This document shows, piece after piece, positions 1 to 9,093 of a stretch of DNA of 64,000 nucleotides (its first letter is position 1; every line of letters begins with the position of its first letter). The notes below the pieces were generated by a model, which saw nothing but the letters and a program-made list of their open reading frames with translations, did no database searches and had not been told where the DNA came from. The stretch is from the NCBI RefSeq assembly GCF_003363755.1, contig NZ_CP031396.1, positions 868,001 through 932,000 on the forward strand, given 5' to 3'. The position numbers were made by a program, and so were the translations under genes. This stretch comes from Pseudomonas protegens. Lineage in GTDB: Bacteria > Pseudomonadota > Gammaproteobacteria > Pseudomonadales > Pseudomonadaceae.

Positions 1-779
1 GGCCCGCCTTTCCACGGCGTGTAAAACACGCTGGCATGGATCGGCCGCGCCTGACCCTGCTCGGCCGCAAAACCCGGCATCTGCCGCAGGTCCAACTGCT
101 CACACAGTTGGGTGACGCGATTGCGCAATTGATTGTCGGGCTTGAATGACTCGGGTCGGTAGCGCACCGCCCGCAGGTTCACCCAGCATTCCTGCACCCG
201 GCCCCGGGGATCGGCCTTGACCTCAAAACTGGCCACTCCGACGCTGTCCACCGGCAACTGGGCCAGGGTGTGCGTCCAGAAGAAATGGCCTTTGGCGTAT
301 TGAGCGGTATCGAAGGCAAACTCCTTCAATTGCTCGCCTTCCAGGGTCAAGCGAGGGAACATCAACGTCCCTTTGACCTCCAGCACGCCATCAGGCTCAA
401 AGGCGGCGGCGGGCGCCAGAGGGAACACGGTGTTCCAGCAGACGCCCTCGAGCATCTCGCCCAGTTTCGGGTTGTAGGGATAGGCCCGCGCTTCAGGCAA
501 GGGGCTGCTCTGCGCCGCACAACCGATGACCTGATTCTGCCGATCGAACTGCATGACCAGCTCCACGCTGCCCATCAGTTGTTCGGCATTGGCCCTGAGG
601 CTTTCGCGGTACAGCACCTGCTGCACCGCGTTGGCATAGAACTGCGTCTCCAGCTGTCGTTGCTGCTCGTCCTTGGACAGCGGGGTACCAGGCAAGTCCG
701 ATTGGCAACCGGACAGCGCCAGAAGAAGGCCGGTCAACAACCCGCACTGAGCCGGGGTTCCGTTCAGAAAGTTGTACAT
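1..779 (-). CDS. Putative lipoprotein of unknown function (3' end cut by window edge)
   Basis: The frame is open from an ATG at 779 down to base 1 with no stop, so the C-terminus lies outside the window. The first 30 residues have a hydrophobic stretch ending in the lipobox L-S-G-C, so export by a type II signal peptide and lipidation is expected. An AAGGA ribosome site lies 8 bases upstream of the ATG. The mature part is mixed alpha/beta in character, with several isolated cysteines (for example in IGCAAQ and QECWVN). I do not recognise the family, and the neighbours give no functional clue. Other open frames across this region are antisense shadows. Confidence 0.7.
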   Translation of the reverse strand, partial: MYNFLNGTPAQCGLLTGLLLALSGCQSDLPGTPLSKDEQQRQLETQFYANAVQQVLYRESLRANAEQLMGSVELVMQFDRQNQVIGCAAQSSPLPEARAYPYNPKLGEMLEGVCWNTVFPLAPAAAFEPDGVLEVKGTLMFPRLTLEGEQLKEFAFDTAQYAKGHFFWTHTLAQLPVDSVGVASFEVKADPRGRVQECWVNLRAVRYRPESFKPDNQLRNRVTQLCEQLDLRQMPGFAAEQGQARPIHASVFYTPWKGG

Positions 780-850
780 GTTCAGTTCCTTTGATGGGTT
801 CACTGACGAACCGCCCTGCACTGCGCTCAATGAAATCAAGGTGCTGGATC

Positions 851-997
851 CTAGGCTTTGTACGAAAAGCCTTGATACTCGGTGACGCTGCGTTGAAAAC
901 GGTCTCGGAATGCTCATTTACACCCCGTAAACTCCGCTTCCTCGACCGTTTTCGCCTTGCCTGACCTTTGTCTCAAAACTTTTCGTACAGAGCCTAA
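851..997. repeat. IS5-like miniature inverted-repeat element (MITE)
   Basis: The 16-base ends GGCTTTGTACGAAAAG (854-869) and its near-perfect inverse (979-994, one mismatch) bound a 147-bp element without coding capacity. A second 10-base inverted repeat (GAAAACGGTC, 895-904 and 944-953) is nested inside. The flanks read CTAG and CTAA, which fits the YTAR target duplications of IS5-group elements. It fills most of the 354-bp gap between the lipoprotein and the DJ-1 gene. Confidence 0.65.
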
Positions 998-1133
998 GGC
1001 AGCTCGCTGGTTGAAGGCCAACGACAATTGCCGGCGATTGTCGCCAGAGCTGTAAAAGCTTCTCCAGGCACCCGGCAAAAACGGGTTACCCTGGCGCTCC
1101 CCACCCGCTCATCGCCCCAAGCAAGGAAGCTCC

Positions 1134-1706
1134 ATGACCCGCGCCATCACTATCATCTGCGACAACTTCGCCGACTGGGAAACCGCCCTGATCAACGCCA
1201 CCGGCCGTGGCTACTATGGCTTCGACTGCCGTTACGCTTCCCCCAAGAGCGCTATCGTGACCTCCATGGGCGGCCTGCGAGTAACCCCGGACCTGGCGCT
1301 GGAAGACATTCGTCTGGATGAAGTGGATCTGCTGATGGTTTGCGGCGGGAGCGTCTGGCAAAGCGACAAGGCGCCGGACATCGGCGACCTGCTGCGCGCC
1401 GCCCAGGCACGCCACCTTGTGATCGCCGGCATTTGCGACGGCACCCGCGAATTGGCTCGGGCCGGGGTGCTGGACGCGGTGAAGCACACCTCCAATTCGG
1501 CGGCCAACCTGCTGGCGGTGGGTTATGCCGGCGCCGCGCACTATGAGGATGTGCCACACGCCGTGGCGGACCAGCGCGTGATCACCGCCCCGGGCAGCGC
1601 CCCGGTGAGCTTCATGGCGCAGATTCTCGGCACCCTGGGCATCAGCGACGACAACCTGACCGCCTACCTCGGCATGCATGCCGCCGAGCACCAGCAGAAG
1701 ATCTGA
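1134..1706 (+). CDS. DJ-1/PfpI family protein (type 1 glutamine amidotransferase-like)
   Basis: This 190-residue protein has the flavodoxin-like DJ-1/PfpI fold. It opens with a beta strand (ITIICDNFADWE), has the V-C-G-G strand turn near residue 70, and carries the nucleophile elbow A-G-I-C-D-G-T near residue 101 with the conserved Cys. Family members include cysteine proteases, deglycase/hydratase-type enzymes and thiamine-related ThiJ proteins, so the exact reaction cannot be assigned. AGGAAG precedes the ATG by about 5 bases. It appears monocistronic: a MITE lies upstream and a REP-like palindrome directly follows the stop. Confidence 0.85.
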   Translation: MTRAITIICDNFADWETALINATGRGYYGFDCRYASPKSAIVTSMGGLRVTPDLALEDIRLDEVDLLMVCGGSVWQSDKAPDIGDLLRAAQARHLVIAGICDGTRELARAGVLDAVKHTSNSAANLLAVGYAGAAHYEDVPHAVADQRVITAPGSAPVSFMAQILGTLGISDDNLTAYLGMHAAEHQQKI

Positions 1707-1715
1707 CCTCTCCCT

Positions 1716-1771
1716 TGCAGGAGCCGGCTTGCCGGCGAAAGCGATCTCACGGCCGCCTTCGCTGTCAAGCC
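1716..1771. repeat. REP-like palindrome (GGAGCCGGCTTGCCGGCG type)
   Basis: Right after the DJ-1 stop lies GGAGCCGGCTTGCCGGCGA followed by an imperfect inverted copy. This is the common Pseudomonas intergenic REP motif; related copies occur at 44534-44573 and 60787-60876. It may also stabilise or terminate the upstream transcript. Confidence 0.5.
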
Positions 1772-1815
1772 AGCGCCCAGGACGGGTGGTGGCGAAGTGG
1801 CAGTGGGGCCGTGGA

Positions 1816-2283
1816 CTATTTCACCAGTCGAAAATCCCGGTGGCCCAACCAAGCCGCAAAGTCCGCGGCGCTGAAAATGCTCTCACCCTCATGCTCGATG
1901 ATCGCCAGCCCCGCCAGAAATTCGGCATCCCGAGTGTAGGTATGGATACTGGCGCAGAAGGCCACCACGCCATCCAGACGACGGACCAACGCCAGCGCCG
2001 CCTGTCCTAGTCGTTGGTGATCCAACTGATCTTTATCCATGGCCGCCAGGCTCAGGATGCCTTCAGGGAGCCATCCAAGCTCCCCGGCCAGCCCGGCATA
2101 TTCCGCCAGCTCCTCTGGATAATCGGCCCCCAGCGCGCAAAGCATGGGACTGCCTTCAATAAAAAACGCCCCCCTACCCGCCCAGGGGTTATCTGCAACC
2201 TCGGCCAAGCAAGCGCGCACCAGGCTTTCGACCAAGCCATCGATCTTGCGCGGCAACAGCACCCTGACAGTCGGCCCGGACAT
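1816..2283 (-). CDS. Uncharacterised 155-residue cytoplasmic protein
   Basis: The ATG at 2283 (MSGPTVRVLLPRKIDG) is chosen over upstream in-frame codons because a GGAG lies 11 bases upstream and the extra N-terminus would be low-complexity. The product is soluble, with no signal peptide or membrane segment. It has an acidic middle with WAGRGAFFIEG and ends in FAAWLGHRDFRLVK. I do not recognise the family with confidence; it has the feel of a small DUF or immunity-type protein. It is divergent from wecB with a 295-bp gap in which I see no other gene. Confidence 0.6.
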   Translation of the reverse strand: MSGPTVRVLLPRKIDGLVESLVRACLAEVADNPWAGRGAFFIEGSPMLCALGADYPEELAEYAGLAGELGWLPEGILSLAAMDKDQLDHQRLGQAALALVRRLDGVVAFCASIHTYTRDAEFLAGLAIIEHEGESIFSAADFAAWLGHRDFRLVK

Positions 2284-2578
2284 TGATTGATTTTCTCCAG
2301 CGGACCGCCTCCGCATGATAGGGAGCGGCAAGACAGGGTGGATTGCATCCGCTCCGATGCCCCGGAGCAGATCACTTCATTCGCCGGACCGAGAGCATAC
2401 AGACAGCAACAGACGTGTACAAAAACCTGTGCCACATAGATGCGACTCAACGCCTGGAGCCATTGGCCGCCAGCACCAGCTCCAGGCATGTGTCCCACAC
2501 GCCCTGGCTGGACAAGCGCAGTTCCCGCTGCTTTGATTCAACCTTCGTTCCGATCGCATCGCACCCAAGGAGGGGAAC

Positions 2579-3730
2579 ATGCCTTTTAAAGTCGTGATGG
2601 TTTTCGGTACACGCCCAGAAGCAATCAAGATGGCGCCACTGGCCAGGGTGCTAAAACACTGGCCAGGTCTGCAACTGCACATTTGCTCCACCGGTCAGCA
2701 CCGGGACATGCTCAAACAGGTACTGGACTCCTTCGAGCTGCAAGTCGACAAAGACCTGGAAGTGATGACCCAGGGCCAGTCCCTCAACGGCCTCTCGCAG
2801 CAACTGCTGATCCATCTGGATACCGCCTTCGAACGCCTGCAACCGGACATCGTCCTGGTGCATGGCGATACCACCACCAGCTTTATCGCCGCCCTCGCCG
2901 CTTTCCACCGCCAGTTGCCCATCGGCCATGTCGAAGCCGGGCTGCGTACCGGCAACCTCAGGGCGCCCTGGCCCGAGGAAGCCAACCGGCGCCTGACCGG
3001 GATTATCGCCGACCTGCACTTCGCTCCGACCGTCGAGGCCCGGACCAACCTGCTGCGGGAAAACGTGCCCGCCGACACCATCGAGGTCACCGGCAACACG
3101 GTGGTCGATGCGCTGCTGTGGATGCGGCATCACCAGCAACAGACCCAGTGGCGCCCCGCCGCCGATTCGCCCCTGGCGGTGCTGGAACACCAGCGGCGCA
3201 TGGTACTGATAACCGGCCATCGCCGGGAGAACTTCGGCGACGGTTTGCGCAATATCTGCGAAGCCGTGGCGACCTTGGCCCGGCACTACCCGGACGTGCA
3301 GTTCGTGTACCCCGTGCACCTCAATCCACAGGTGCAGAGCGCGGTCCATGGCGTGCTCTCGGACACGCCCAACATCTACCTGATAGCGCCTCAGGACTAT
3401 CAGCATTTCGTCTGGCTGATGGGGCGCTCGCACCTCATCCTCAGCGACTCCGGCGGCATCCAGGAAGAAGCACCGGCCATCGGCAAGCCGCTACTGGTAC
3501 TGCGGGACGTCACCGAAAGGCCGGCGGTGCTGGAGGGCGGTACCGCGTTGCTGGTGGGCACCGACCGCGAACGCATCGTGCACCATGCCAGCGAACTGCT
3601 GGACGATGCCGAGCTCTATGCCCGCATGAGCCGAGTACACAGCCCCTATGGCGACGGCCATGCCAGTGAACGCATCGCTCGCCACCTATACACCTGGCTG
3701 GAGGCAAAAGCCCTGCGTGACAGGGCATGA
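2579..3730 (+). CDS. wecB: UDP-N-acetylglucosamine 2-epimerase (non-hydrolysing)
   Basis: This 383-residue enzyme interconverts UDP-GlcNAc and UDP-ManNAc in the cytoplasm, feeding ManNAc-type sugars into surface polysaccharides. Family signatures are all present: FGTRPEAIKMAP at the N-terminus, HVEAGLRTG and PEEANR near residues 121-135, TGHRRENFG near 211, and SDSGGIQEEAP near 290, which bind nucleotide and catalyse anti-elimination. Length equals the usual 375-385 residues. AAGGAGGGG stands just before the ATG, a strong ribosome site. No other polysaccharide genes flank it, so its product pathway is not set by context. Confidence 0.93.
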   Translation: MPFKVVMVFGTRPEAIKMAPLARVLKHWPGLQLHICSTGQHRDMLKQVLDSFELQVDKDLEVMTQGQSLNGLSQQLLIHLDTAFERLQPDIVLVHGDTTTSFIAALAAFHRQLPIGHVEAGLRTGNLRAPWPEEANRRLTGIIADLHFAPTVEARTNLLRENVPADTIEVTGNTVVDALLWMRHHQQQTQWRPAADSPLAVLEHQRRMVLITGHRRENFGDGLRNICEAVATLARHYPDVQFVYPVHLNPQVQSAVHGVLSDTPNIYLIAPQDYQHFVWLMGRSHLILSDSGGIQEEAPAIGKPLLVLRDVTERPAVLEGGTALLVGTDRERIVHHASELLDDAELYARMSRVHSPYGDGHASERIARHLYTWLEAKALRDRA

Positions 3731-3806
3731 ACCTGGGCCTGAACCTCTGCGCTCACGCCGCGCAACGGCATAGCACCTTGCAGCGCCAACTCCAGGACTT
3801 CTCCCG

Positions 3807-5369
3807 TCAGGCAGGCACCTGCCGAGACAGCTGGACCTGGGTCACGCGACGCTCTTCCACCGCCATCACCTGAATATTCCAACCCTCCCATTCCAGGCGG
3901 TCGCCCTTGACCGGCAGACGGTCCAGCAGGCTCATCACCAGCCCGGCCAGGGTCTGGTAGTCCTCGGTAGGCTCGGCGCCAAAGCCGGTACGCTGGCGCA
4001 CCTGGGGCAGGTTCAGGGCGCCATTGACCAGGAACCTACCCTCGTCTTCCACCACATCCGGCCCTTCGACCTCGCTGGCATCCGGCAGCTCGCCGGCAAT
4101 GGATTCGAGAATGTCGGTCATGGTCAGGATGCCCATGAAGTCGCCAAACTCGTTGATCACGAAGGCGATGTGGGTCGACGCCTTGCGCATCTGTTCCAGG
4201 GCGTTGAGGATCGAAAAACTGTCCAGCAGGTTGATGGTCTTGCGCGCCAGGTGCTCAAGGTTCGGCTCGTTGCCGGCCAGGTATTCCTTGAGCAACTCCT
4301 TCTTGTGCACGAAGCCCAGCGGCTCATCCACCGCACCATCGCGAATCAGCGGCAGGCGCGAATAGGACGAGTGCATCAACTTGGTCCGGATGCTCTCCGG
4401 GCTGTCCGTGAGGTCGATGGAGTCGACCTCGGCGCGCACCGTCATCAGCGTACGGATCGGCCGCTCCGCCAACTGCAGTACGCCGCTGATCATCACCCGT
4501 TCGCGGCGGTCGAACAGCTCGCTGCTCGGCGCATCACCGTCTTCCAGCAAATCGGCAATTTCCTCACCCACTTCTTCCGCTGCCAGCTTGCGGCCACCCA
4601 GCAGGCGCATCACCGCATAGGCCGTGCGCTCACGCATCGGGCGCAGGCCCTGCATGGACTTCTTGCGGCGGGCCCGGGCGATCTGGTTGAACACCTCGAT
4701 CAGAATCGAGAAGCCGATGGCCGCGTACAGGTAGCCCTTGGGAATATGGAAGCCCAGGCCTTCGGCGGTCAGGCTGAAGCCGATCATCATCAAAAAGCCC
4801 AGGCACAGCATGATCACTGTCGGGTGTTCGTTGACGAAACGGGTCAGCGGCTTGCTGGCGACGATCATCACACCAATGGAAACCACCACCGCGATCATCA
4901 TCACCGACAGATGCTCCACCATGCCCACGGCGGTAATTACCGCGTCCAGGGAGAACACCGCATCGAGCACCACAATCTGCGCCACGATCGGCCAGAACAA
5001 GGCGTAGGTTGCACTGCCGGCCCGCTGGCTGACATGCCCCTCCAGGCGCTCATGCAACTCCATGGTGGCCTTGAACAACAGGAACACACCACCGAACAGC
5101 ATGATCAGATCGCGGCCGGAAAAGCTCTTGTCGAACACCTCGAACAGCGGCTGGGTCAGGGTCACCATCCAGGAAATGCTGGCCAGCAGGCCCAGACGCA
5201 TCAGCAGTGCCAGGGACAGGCCGATCAAGCGGGCGCGGTCACGCTGCTCCGGCGGCAGCTTGTCCGCGAGGATGGCGATAAACACCAGGTTGTCGATGCC
5301 CAGCACCAGCTCCAGGACAATCAGGGTCAAAAGGCCAAGCCAGGCCGTGGGGTCTGCGATCCATTCCAT
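3807..5369 (-). CDS. TerC family membrane protein with CBS pair and CorC/HlyC domain (YoaE/YegH type)
   Basis: This 520-residue protein starts with a TerC domain of about seven membrane segments (residues 10-235). It holds the family's acidic membrane motifs ELVLGIDN near residue 20 and [10 protein letters not shown] near 135. A cytoplasmic part follows: a CBS domain pair (about 300-425, including [11 protein letters not shown] and [11 protein letters not shown]) and a C-terminal CorC_HlyC domain (about 440-515). TerC proteins are linked to metal (manganese/calcium) export and to metalation of exported proteins; the CBS pair suggests nucleotide sensing. It is transcribed alone. The leader of about 346 bp was inspected for a manganese riboswitch and none was convincing. 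Confidence 0.88.
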   Translation of the reverse strand: MEWIADPTAWLGLLTLIVLELVLGIDNLVFIAILADKLPPEQRDRARLIGLSLALLMRLGLLASISWMVTLTQPLFEVFDKSFSGRDLIMLFGGVFLLFKATMELHERLEGHVSQRAGSATYALFWPIVAQIVVLDAVFSLDAVITAVGMVEHLSVMMIAVVVSIGVMIVASKPLTRFVNEHPTVIMLCLGFLMMIGFSLTAEGLGFHIPKGYLYAAIGFSILIEVFNQIARARRKKSMQGLRPMRERTAYAVMRLLGGRKLAAEEVGEEIADLLEDGDAPSSELFDRRERVMISGVLQLAERPIRTLMTVRAEVDSIDLTDSPESIRTKLMHSSYSRLPLIRDGAVDEPLGFVHKKELLKEYLAGNEPNLEHLARKTINLLDSFSILNALEQMRKASTHIAFVINEFGDFMGILTMTDILESIAGELPDASEVEGPDVVEDEGRFLVNGALNLPQVRQRTGFGAEPTEDYQTLAGLVMSLLDRLPVKGDRLEWEGWNIQVMAVEERRVTQVQLSRQVPA

Positions 5370-5715
5370 AACGACGACTCAAGTTCTCCAGAAAATTCAA
5401 ACGGCCAGGCGCGACGAAGCACCAAGGTGCAGGACAGGTGCAACCTGGGTGACGGGCTGGTCAGTACGGGAAGTGGCAAAGGCCGGGGATGTACGGCCGG
5501 GAGAATGACTGCCTGAGCGTCTGCGTCTCAATGGGGCCGGATGGCGCGAGAAGTCATGGGGCAAAGCGAAGAAAGAGCGCCGACTGGGGGGCTCCGAGAG
5601 CGTGTTCATGCAAGTCCTGAGTGAAAAAACGGACTTGGAGGTTACAGGGGCAGCGGCACTTTTCCCCAGCGGGAAATCATTACAAAAGTTTAGCCGGGAC
5701 ACCCCCTCAAACCGC
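5370..5715. other. Intergenic region, nothing recognised
   Basis: This is the gap between the TerC gene (its promoter side) and the 3' end of the VOC gene. Open frames here have poor codon use and no homology that I recognise. It should contain the TerC promoter and leader on the minus strand. I could not identify a terminator, repeat or riboswitch with confidence. Confidence 0.4.
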
Positions 5716-6093
5716 CTACACCCGCTCGGCAATCTCGATGAGGTTCAAGTCCGGGTCCCGCAGGTACACCGAGCGGATCGGTCCCGTGGCTCCGGTGCGC
5801 GCCACCGGGCCTTCGATGATCGGCCAGTTGACTCGGCGCAGATGGGCAATCACCTGCTCCAGGGGCACGCTGGCGATAAAGCACAGGTCCAGCGCTCCCG
5901 GTACCGGCAGGTGGGCCTTGGGTTCGAACTCCTGGCCACGTACATGCAGGTTGATCTTCTGCTGGCCGTACTTGAAGGCCTTGCGCCCGCCGGCAAAGGT
6001 TTGCAGTTGCATACCTAGCACCCGAACGTAAAAGTCCTCGGCGGCCAGAGGATCGATGGTAGTCAGTACCAGGTGGTCAAGGTGGTCGATCAT
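5716..6093 (-). CDS. VOC superfamily (glyoxalase/bleomycin-resistance type) protein
   Basis: This 125-residue protein has the paired beta-alpha-beta-beta-beta units of the vicinal oxygen chelate fold. It opens with IDHLDHLVLTT (the metal-ligand His strand) and closes with VYLRDPDLNLIEIAE, where the final Glu is the usual second-half ligand. These proteins bind a divalent metal and act as glyoxalases, dioxygenases or resistance proteins; the substrate here is unknown. The ATG at 6093 is chosen; a TTG at 6096 sits at a slightly better distance from AGGAG and could also serve. It lies just downstream of a LysR gene on the same strand but has its own ribosome site. Confidence 0.85.
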   Translation of the reverse strand: MIDHLDHLVLTTIDPLAAEDFYVRVLGMQLQTFAGGRKAFKYGQQKINLHVRGQEFEPKAHLPVPGALDLCFIASVPLEQVIAHLRRVNWPIIEGPVARTGATGPIRSVYLRDPDLNLIEIAERV

Positions 6094-6169
6094 CAAGGAC
6101 GCAGCTCCTGAAGGAAGAGAAATAGCCCGGCGGATTATGCTCGCCGGGCGCAGTGCTGAACATGCCGTA

Positions 6170-7051
6170 TCAGGCCGAACGCCGGTACTCGCGCTTGACC
6201 TGGTCGATGTAGCGCACTACCGCCGGCGCCTGCTCGAAACGCCGGTAAATCAGCGACAGCCAGGACGCCGCCGAACTGCCGCCGATCGGCCGGTACACCA
6301 CATGGGGCAGGCTCAAATGCCCCACCACCGATTCCGGCACCACCGCCACGCCCTGCCCCAGGGAAACCAGGGCCAGCACCGCCACCAGGCCGCCGGGCTG
6401 GGCACCGAGCTTGGGGGCATAGGCCCCCTGGGCCGCCACTTGCAAGGTGCCGCTGATCTGCTCAGGAAGGATGAAGGTTTCATTGAGCAGGTGCTCGGAG
6501 GCGATCTGCGGCAGCCGGCACAGCCAGGACTCGGCGGACAGCGCCAGGACAAACCCCTCGGCGTCCAGGCGAATGGCCTCCACGCCGTCGGGCAGGGTCA
6601 TGGGCGAACGAATGTAGCCGACGTCCAGACGTCCGTCGGCAATCCGCGCCGGCAGGGTTGCCATCGGACACTCGCGCACATTCAGGCTGACGTCCGGGCA
6701 GTCGCGGCTGAAGCTCTGCACCTGCTTCTGCAACAACCCGGAATACACCGCCGAGGCCACATAGCCCAGCTCGATATGGCCGATCTCTCCGCGCCCGGCA
6801 CGCTGGGCGTTGCGCTGGGCGAACTCGAACTGGCGCACCGTGGCTTCGGCCTCCAGGAGCAAAGTGGCACCGGCCTCGGTCAGACTGACCTCGCGCTGCT
6901 GTCGCAAAAACAGCCGCGTACCGAGGGTCTTCTCCATGTCCTGGATCTGTCGGCTCAAGGTCGGCGGGGCAATCCCCAGTTGCTCGGCCGCGCGGGTAAA
7001 ATTGCGCTGCCGGGCCACCGCCAGAAAGTAGCGAAAGTGACGAATTTCCAT
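6170..7051 (-). CDS. LysR family transcriptional regulator
   Basis: The start MEIRHFRYFLAVAR gives the classic LysR N-terminus; longer in-frame starts at 7060 and 7138 exist but would add a non-family leader. The winged helix occupies about residues 1-60 (NFTRAAEQLGIAPPTLSRQI) and the periplasmic-binding-like effector domain about 90-293. It is divergent from the small secreted protein/exporter/oxidoreductase set beginning at 7156, with about 104 bp between them. By the usual LysR logic it probably controls that set and itself; this is inference. No ligand can be named. Confidence 0.9.
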   Translation of the reverse strand: MEIRHFRYFLAVARQRNFTRAAEQLGIAPPTLSRQIQDMEKTLGTRLFLRQQREVSLTEAGATLLLEAEATVRQFEFAQRNAQRAGRGEIGHIELGYVASAVYSGLLQKQVQSFSRDCPDVSLNVRECPMATLPARIADGRLDVGYIRSPMTLPDGVEAIRLDAEGFVLALSAESWLCRLPQIASEHLLNETFILPEQISGTLQVAAQGAYAPKLGAQPGGLVAVLALVSLGQGVAVVPESVVGHLSLPHVVYRPIGGSSAASWLSLIYRRFEQAPAVVRYIDQVKREYRRSA

Positions 7052-7155
7052 AAAGGGCATTAGCTCAAAGGTAACGAACTGACCGCCAGCAGCTAACAAA
7101 GACCCACAAAGGCCGGGATAAGCTGAGCGGACCTTCACAGTAGAGAGCCTTTGCC

Positions 7156-7416
7156 ATGCGCGTCAAACCCCTGATTCTGGCAATGATCGCCTGCTGCTGC
7201 CTGCAGAGCGCCGTGGCCGCAGAGATCCAAGCCAACGTTGCCCACAAAGCAATCCTGCCTTTGAACAGCCCCCCAATCCCGCTCAAGGACGGCCAGCAAA
7301 CCACCCAGGCCAGAGGCTGCTCCTGTGCAGTGGTCATCCTCGATGACGGGGTACCGGTGGTGGCGAGCATCGAACTGAAAGCACTGTCCATCCTCAGTCG
7401 GCGGACAGCGTCATGA
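7156..7416 (+). CDS. Small secreted protein of unknown function
   Basis: This 86-residue product begins MRVKPLILAMIACCCLQ and has a Sec signal peptide likely cleaved after A-V-A-A near residue 22. The mature part is about 64 residues with a GCSCAVV segment holding two cysteines. Its stop overlaps the ATG of the following DHA2 exporter by four bases (ATGA), so the two are translationally coupled and the frame is very likely real. I do not recognise a family. A periplasmic accessory or ligand-binding role for the exporter would fit, but that is only inference. Confidence 0.65.
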   Translation: MRVKPLILAMIACCCLQSAVAAEIQANVAHKAILPLNSPPIPLKDGQQTTQARGCSCAVVILDDGVPVVASIELKALSILSRRTAS

Positions 7417-8954
7417 GCCACCTCATCAATCCCCGTCTGACCCTGCTGACTGCTTCCGGGGTCTGCTCGCTGATCGTCCTGGACACCAACATCGTCGCCG
7501 TGGCCCTGCCGAGCATCGCCCGCGACCTGGAGGCCAACTTCGCCGATATCGAATGGGTGGTCAGTGCCTACATGCTGGCCTTCGCCGCCCTGCTGCTGCC
7601 GGCGGGCAGCCTGGCGGACCGCTTCGGACGCAAGAGGACCCTGCTCTGCGGCCTGGGCCTGTTCATCCTCGCCTCCCTGGGCTGCGGCGCCGCCCCCAAC
7701 GCCCTGCTGCTGGACCTCGCTCGGGCCCTCAAGGGCGTGGGCGCGGCGCTGCTTCTAACCTCGGCCCTGGCCTCCATCGGCCATACCTTCCATGACGAAG
7801 CGGAACGAGCCAAGGCCTGGGCCTTCTGGGGAGCCTGCATGGGCATGGCCATGACCGCCGCGCCCACGGTCGGCGGCTTGATCACCGAGTACTTCGGCTG
7901 GCGCTGGATCTTCTACTTCAACCTGCCGGTAGGCGCCCTGCTGCTGTGGAGCGTGCTGCGCAACGTGCCGGAATCCCGGGATACCCAGGCGGCGCGCCTG
8001 GACCCCTGGGGCAGCCTGGCCTTCAGCGCCAGCCTGCTGTGCCTGATCTGGGGCCTGATCGAAGCCAACCGCATCGGCTGGAGCCACCCAGCCACCTCCA
8101 CCCGCCTGTTGGCCGGAGTGGCGCTGCTGGGGCTGTTCGTGCTGATCGAGCGCCTGCAACGCCGGCCCATGGTCGACCTGCAACTGTTTCGCCATCCGCG
8201 GTTCATCGGCGCCCTGCTGGGCATGTTCGCCTACGCCGGCTGTGCCCAGGTGATGATGACCCTGCTGCCCTTCTACCTGCAGAACGGTCTGGGCTTCTCC
8301 GCCATTGCCTCAGGCCTGGGCATGCTGCCCTTTGCCCTGACCATGCTGATCTGCCCACGCATCGGTGCCCGTCTCGCCGGGCGCTACAGCCCTGCCGCCC
8401 TGATGGCCGCCGGACTGACCCTGGTGGGCTGCGGCAACCTGCTCAGTGCCTGGGCGGTGCATGCCGGGGGCTACCTGAGCTTCGCGGCGGCGATTGCCGT
8501 GACTGGTGCCGGGGCCGGCCTGCTCAACGGCGACACGCAGAAAAACATCATGGCCTGCGTGCCCCGGGAACGCACCGGCATGGCCTCGGGCATGAGCACC
8601 ACCATGCGCTTCAGCGCCATCATGCTGGCCATCGGCGTGTTCGGTGCGCTGTTGGCCAGCCATACCCTGCAACGACTGCAAGGCAGCCTCAGCCAGGTGC
8701 CCGGGCCTTGGCTGGTCCAGGCGCCGGACATCGCCTCGCGGGTGGTGGCCGGGGATATGCAGGGTGCCTTGGCGAGCCTGCCGGAAAGCACCCGCGCCCT
8801 GATTGAACCCCTGGCCCAGCAAGCCTTTGTCGGCGGCTTCGGGCTGGTACTGACGGTGGCAGGCATTCTCGCCCTGCTTGGGGCCCTGGTGGTGGGCCGG
8901 TTGATGCGCAACCCCCTGCCCCAAGCCCAAGGCCTGGTGCTGAAAACCCAATGA
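7413..8954 (+). CDS. MFS exporter, DHA2 family (14 membrane segments, EmrB/QacA-like)
   Basis: This 513-residue protein has the DHA2 signature LDTNIVAVALPSIA in the first helix, motif A as GSLADRFGRKR after helix 2, and about 14 hydrophobic segments to the C-terminus. Members are proton-driven drug or metabolite exporters in the inner membrane. The start overlaps the stop of the small secreted protein gene by four bases. The divergent LysR regulator at 6170-7051 is its likely regulator. No periplasmic adaptor (EmrA-like) gene is adjacent, so it probably works alone; the substrate is unknown. Confidence 0.9.
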   Translation: MSHLINPRLTLLTASGVCSLIVLDTNIVAVALPSIARDLEANFADIEWVVSAYMLAFAALLLPAGSLADRFGRKRTLLCGLGLFILASLGCGAAPNALLLDLARALKGVGAALLLTSALASIGHTFHDEAERAKAWAFWGACMGMAMTAAPTVGGLITEYFGWRWIFYFNLPVGALLLWSVLRNVPESRDTQAARLDPWGSLAFSASLLCLIWGLIEANRIGWSHPATSTRLLAGVALLGLFVLIERLQRRPMVDLQLFRHPRFIGALLGMFAYAGCAQVMMTLLPFYLQNGLGFSAIASGLGMLPFALTMLICPRIGARLAGRYSPAALMAAGLTLVGCGNLLSAWAVHAGGYLSFAAAIAVTGAGAGLLNGDTQKNIMACVPRERTGMASGMSTTMRFSAIMLAIGVFGALLASHTLQRLQGSLSQVPGPWLVQAPDIASRVVAGDMQGALASLPESTRALIEPLAQQAFVGGFGLVLTVAGILALLGALVVGRLMRNPLPQAQGLVLKTQ

Positions 8955-9093
8955 GGCATGGGGATGCCGATCGGCTCTCTGGGCCGCCGCCCAGATGGGC
9001 AGCGGCCCGCTGCTTGCAATTTCAGAACAATAAACACATGGCTTGAACAATAAATGGCCGGCTAAGGTACGGCCTTCAGCAGACGAGGTCAGT

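Noticed and set aside
5370..5715. Manganese (yybP-ykoY) riboswitch before the TerC gene
   Set aside because: TerC genes often carry one, but the conserved GGGGAGUA-type loop pair is not present in the leader.
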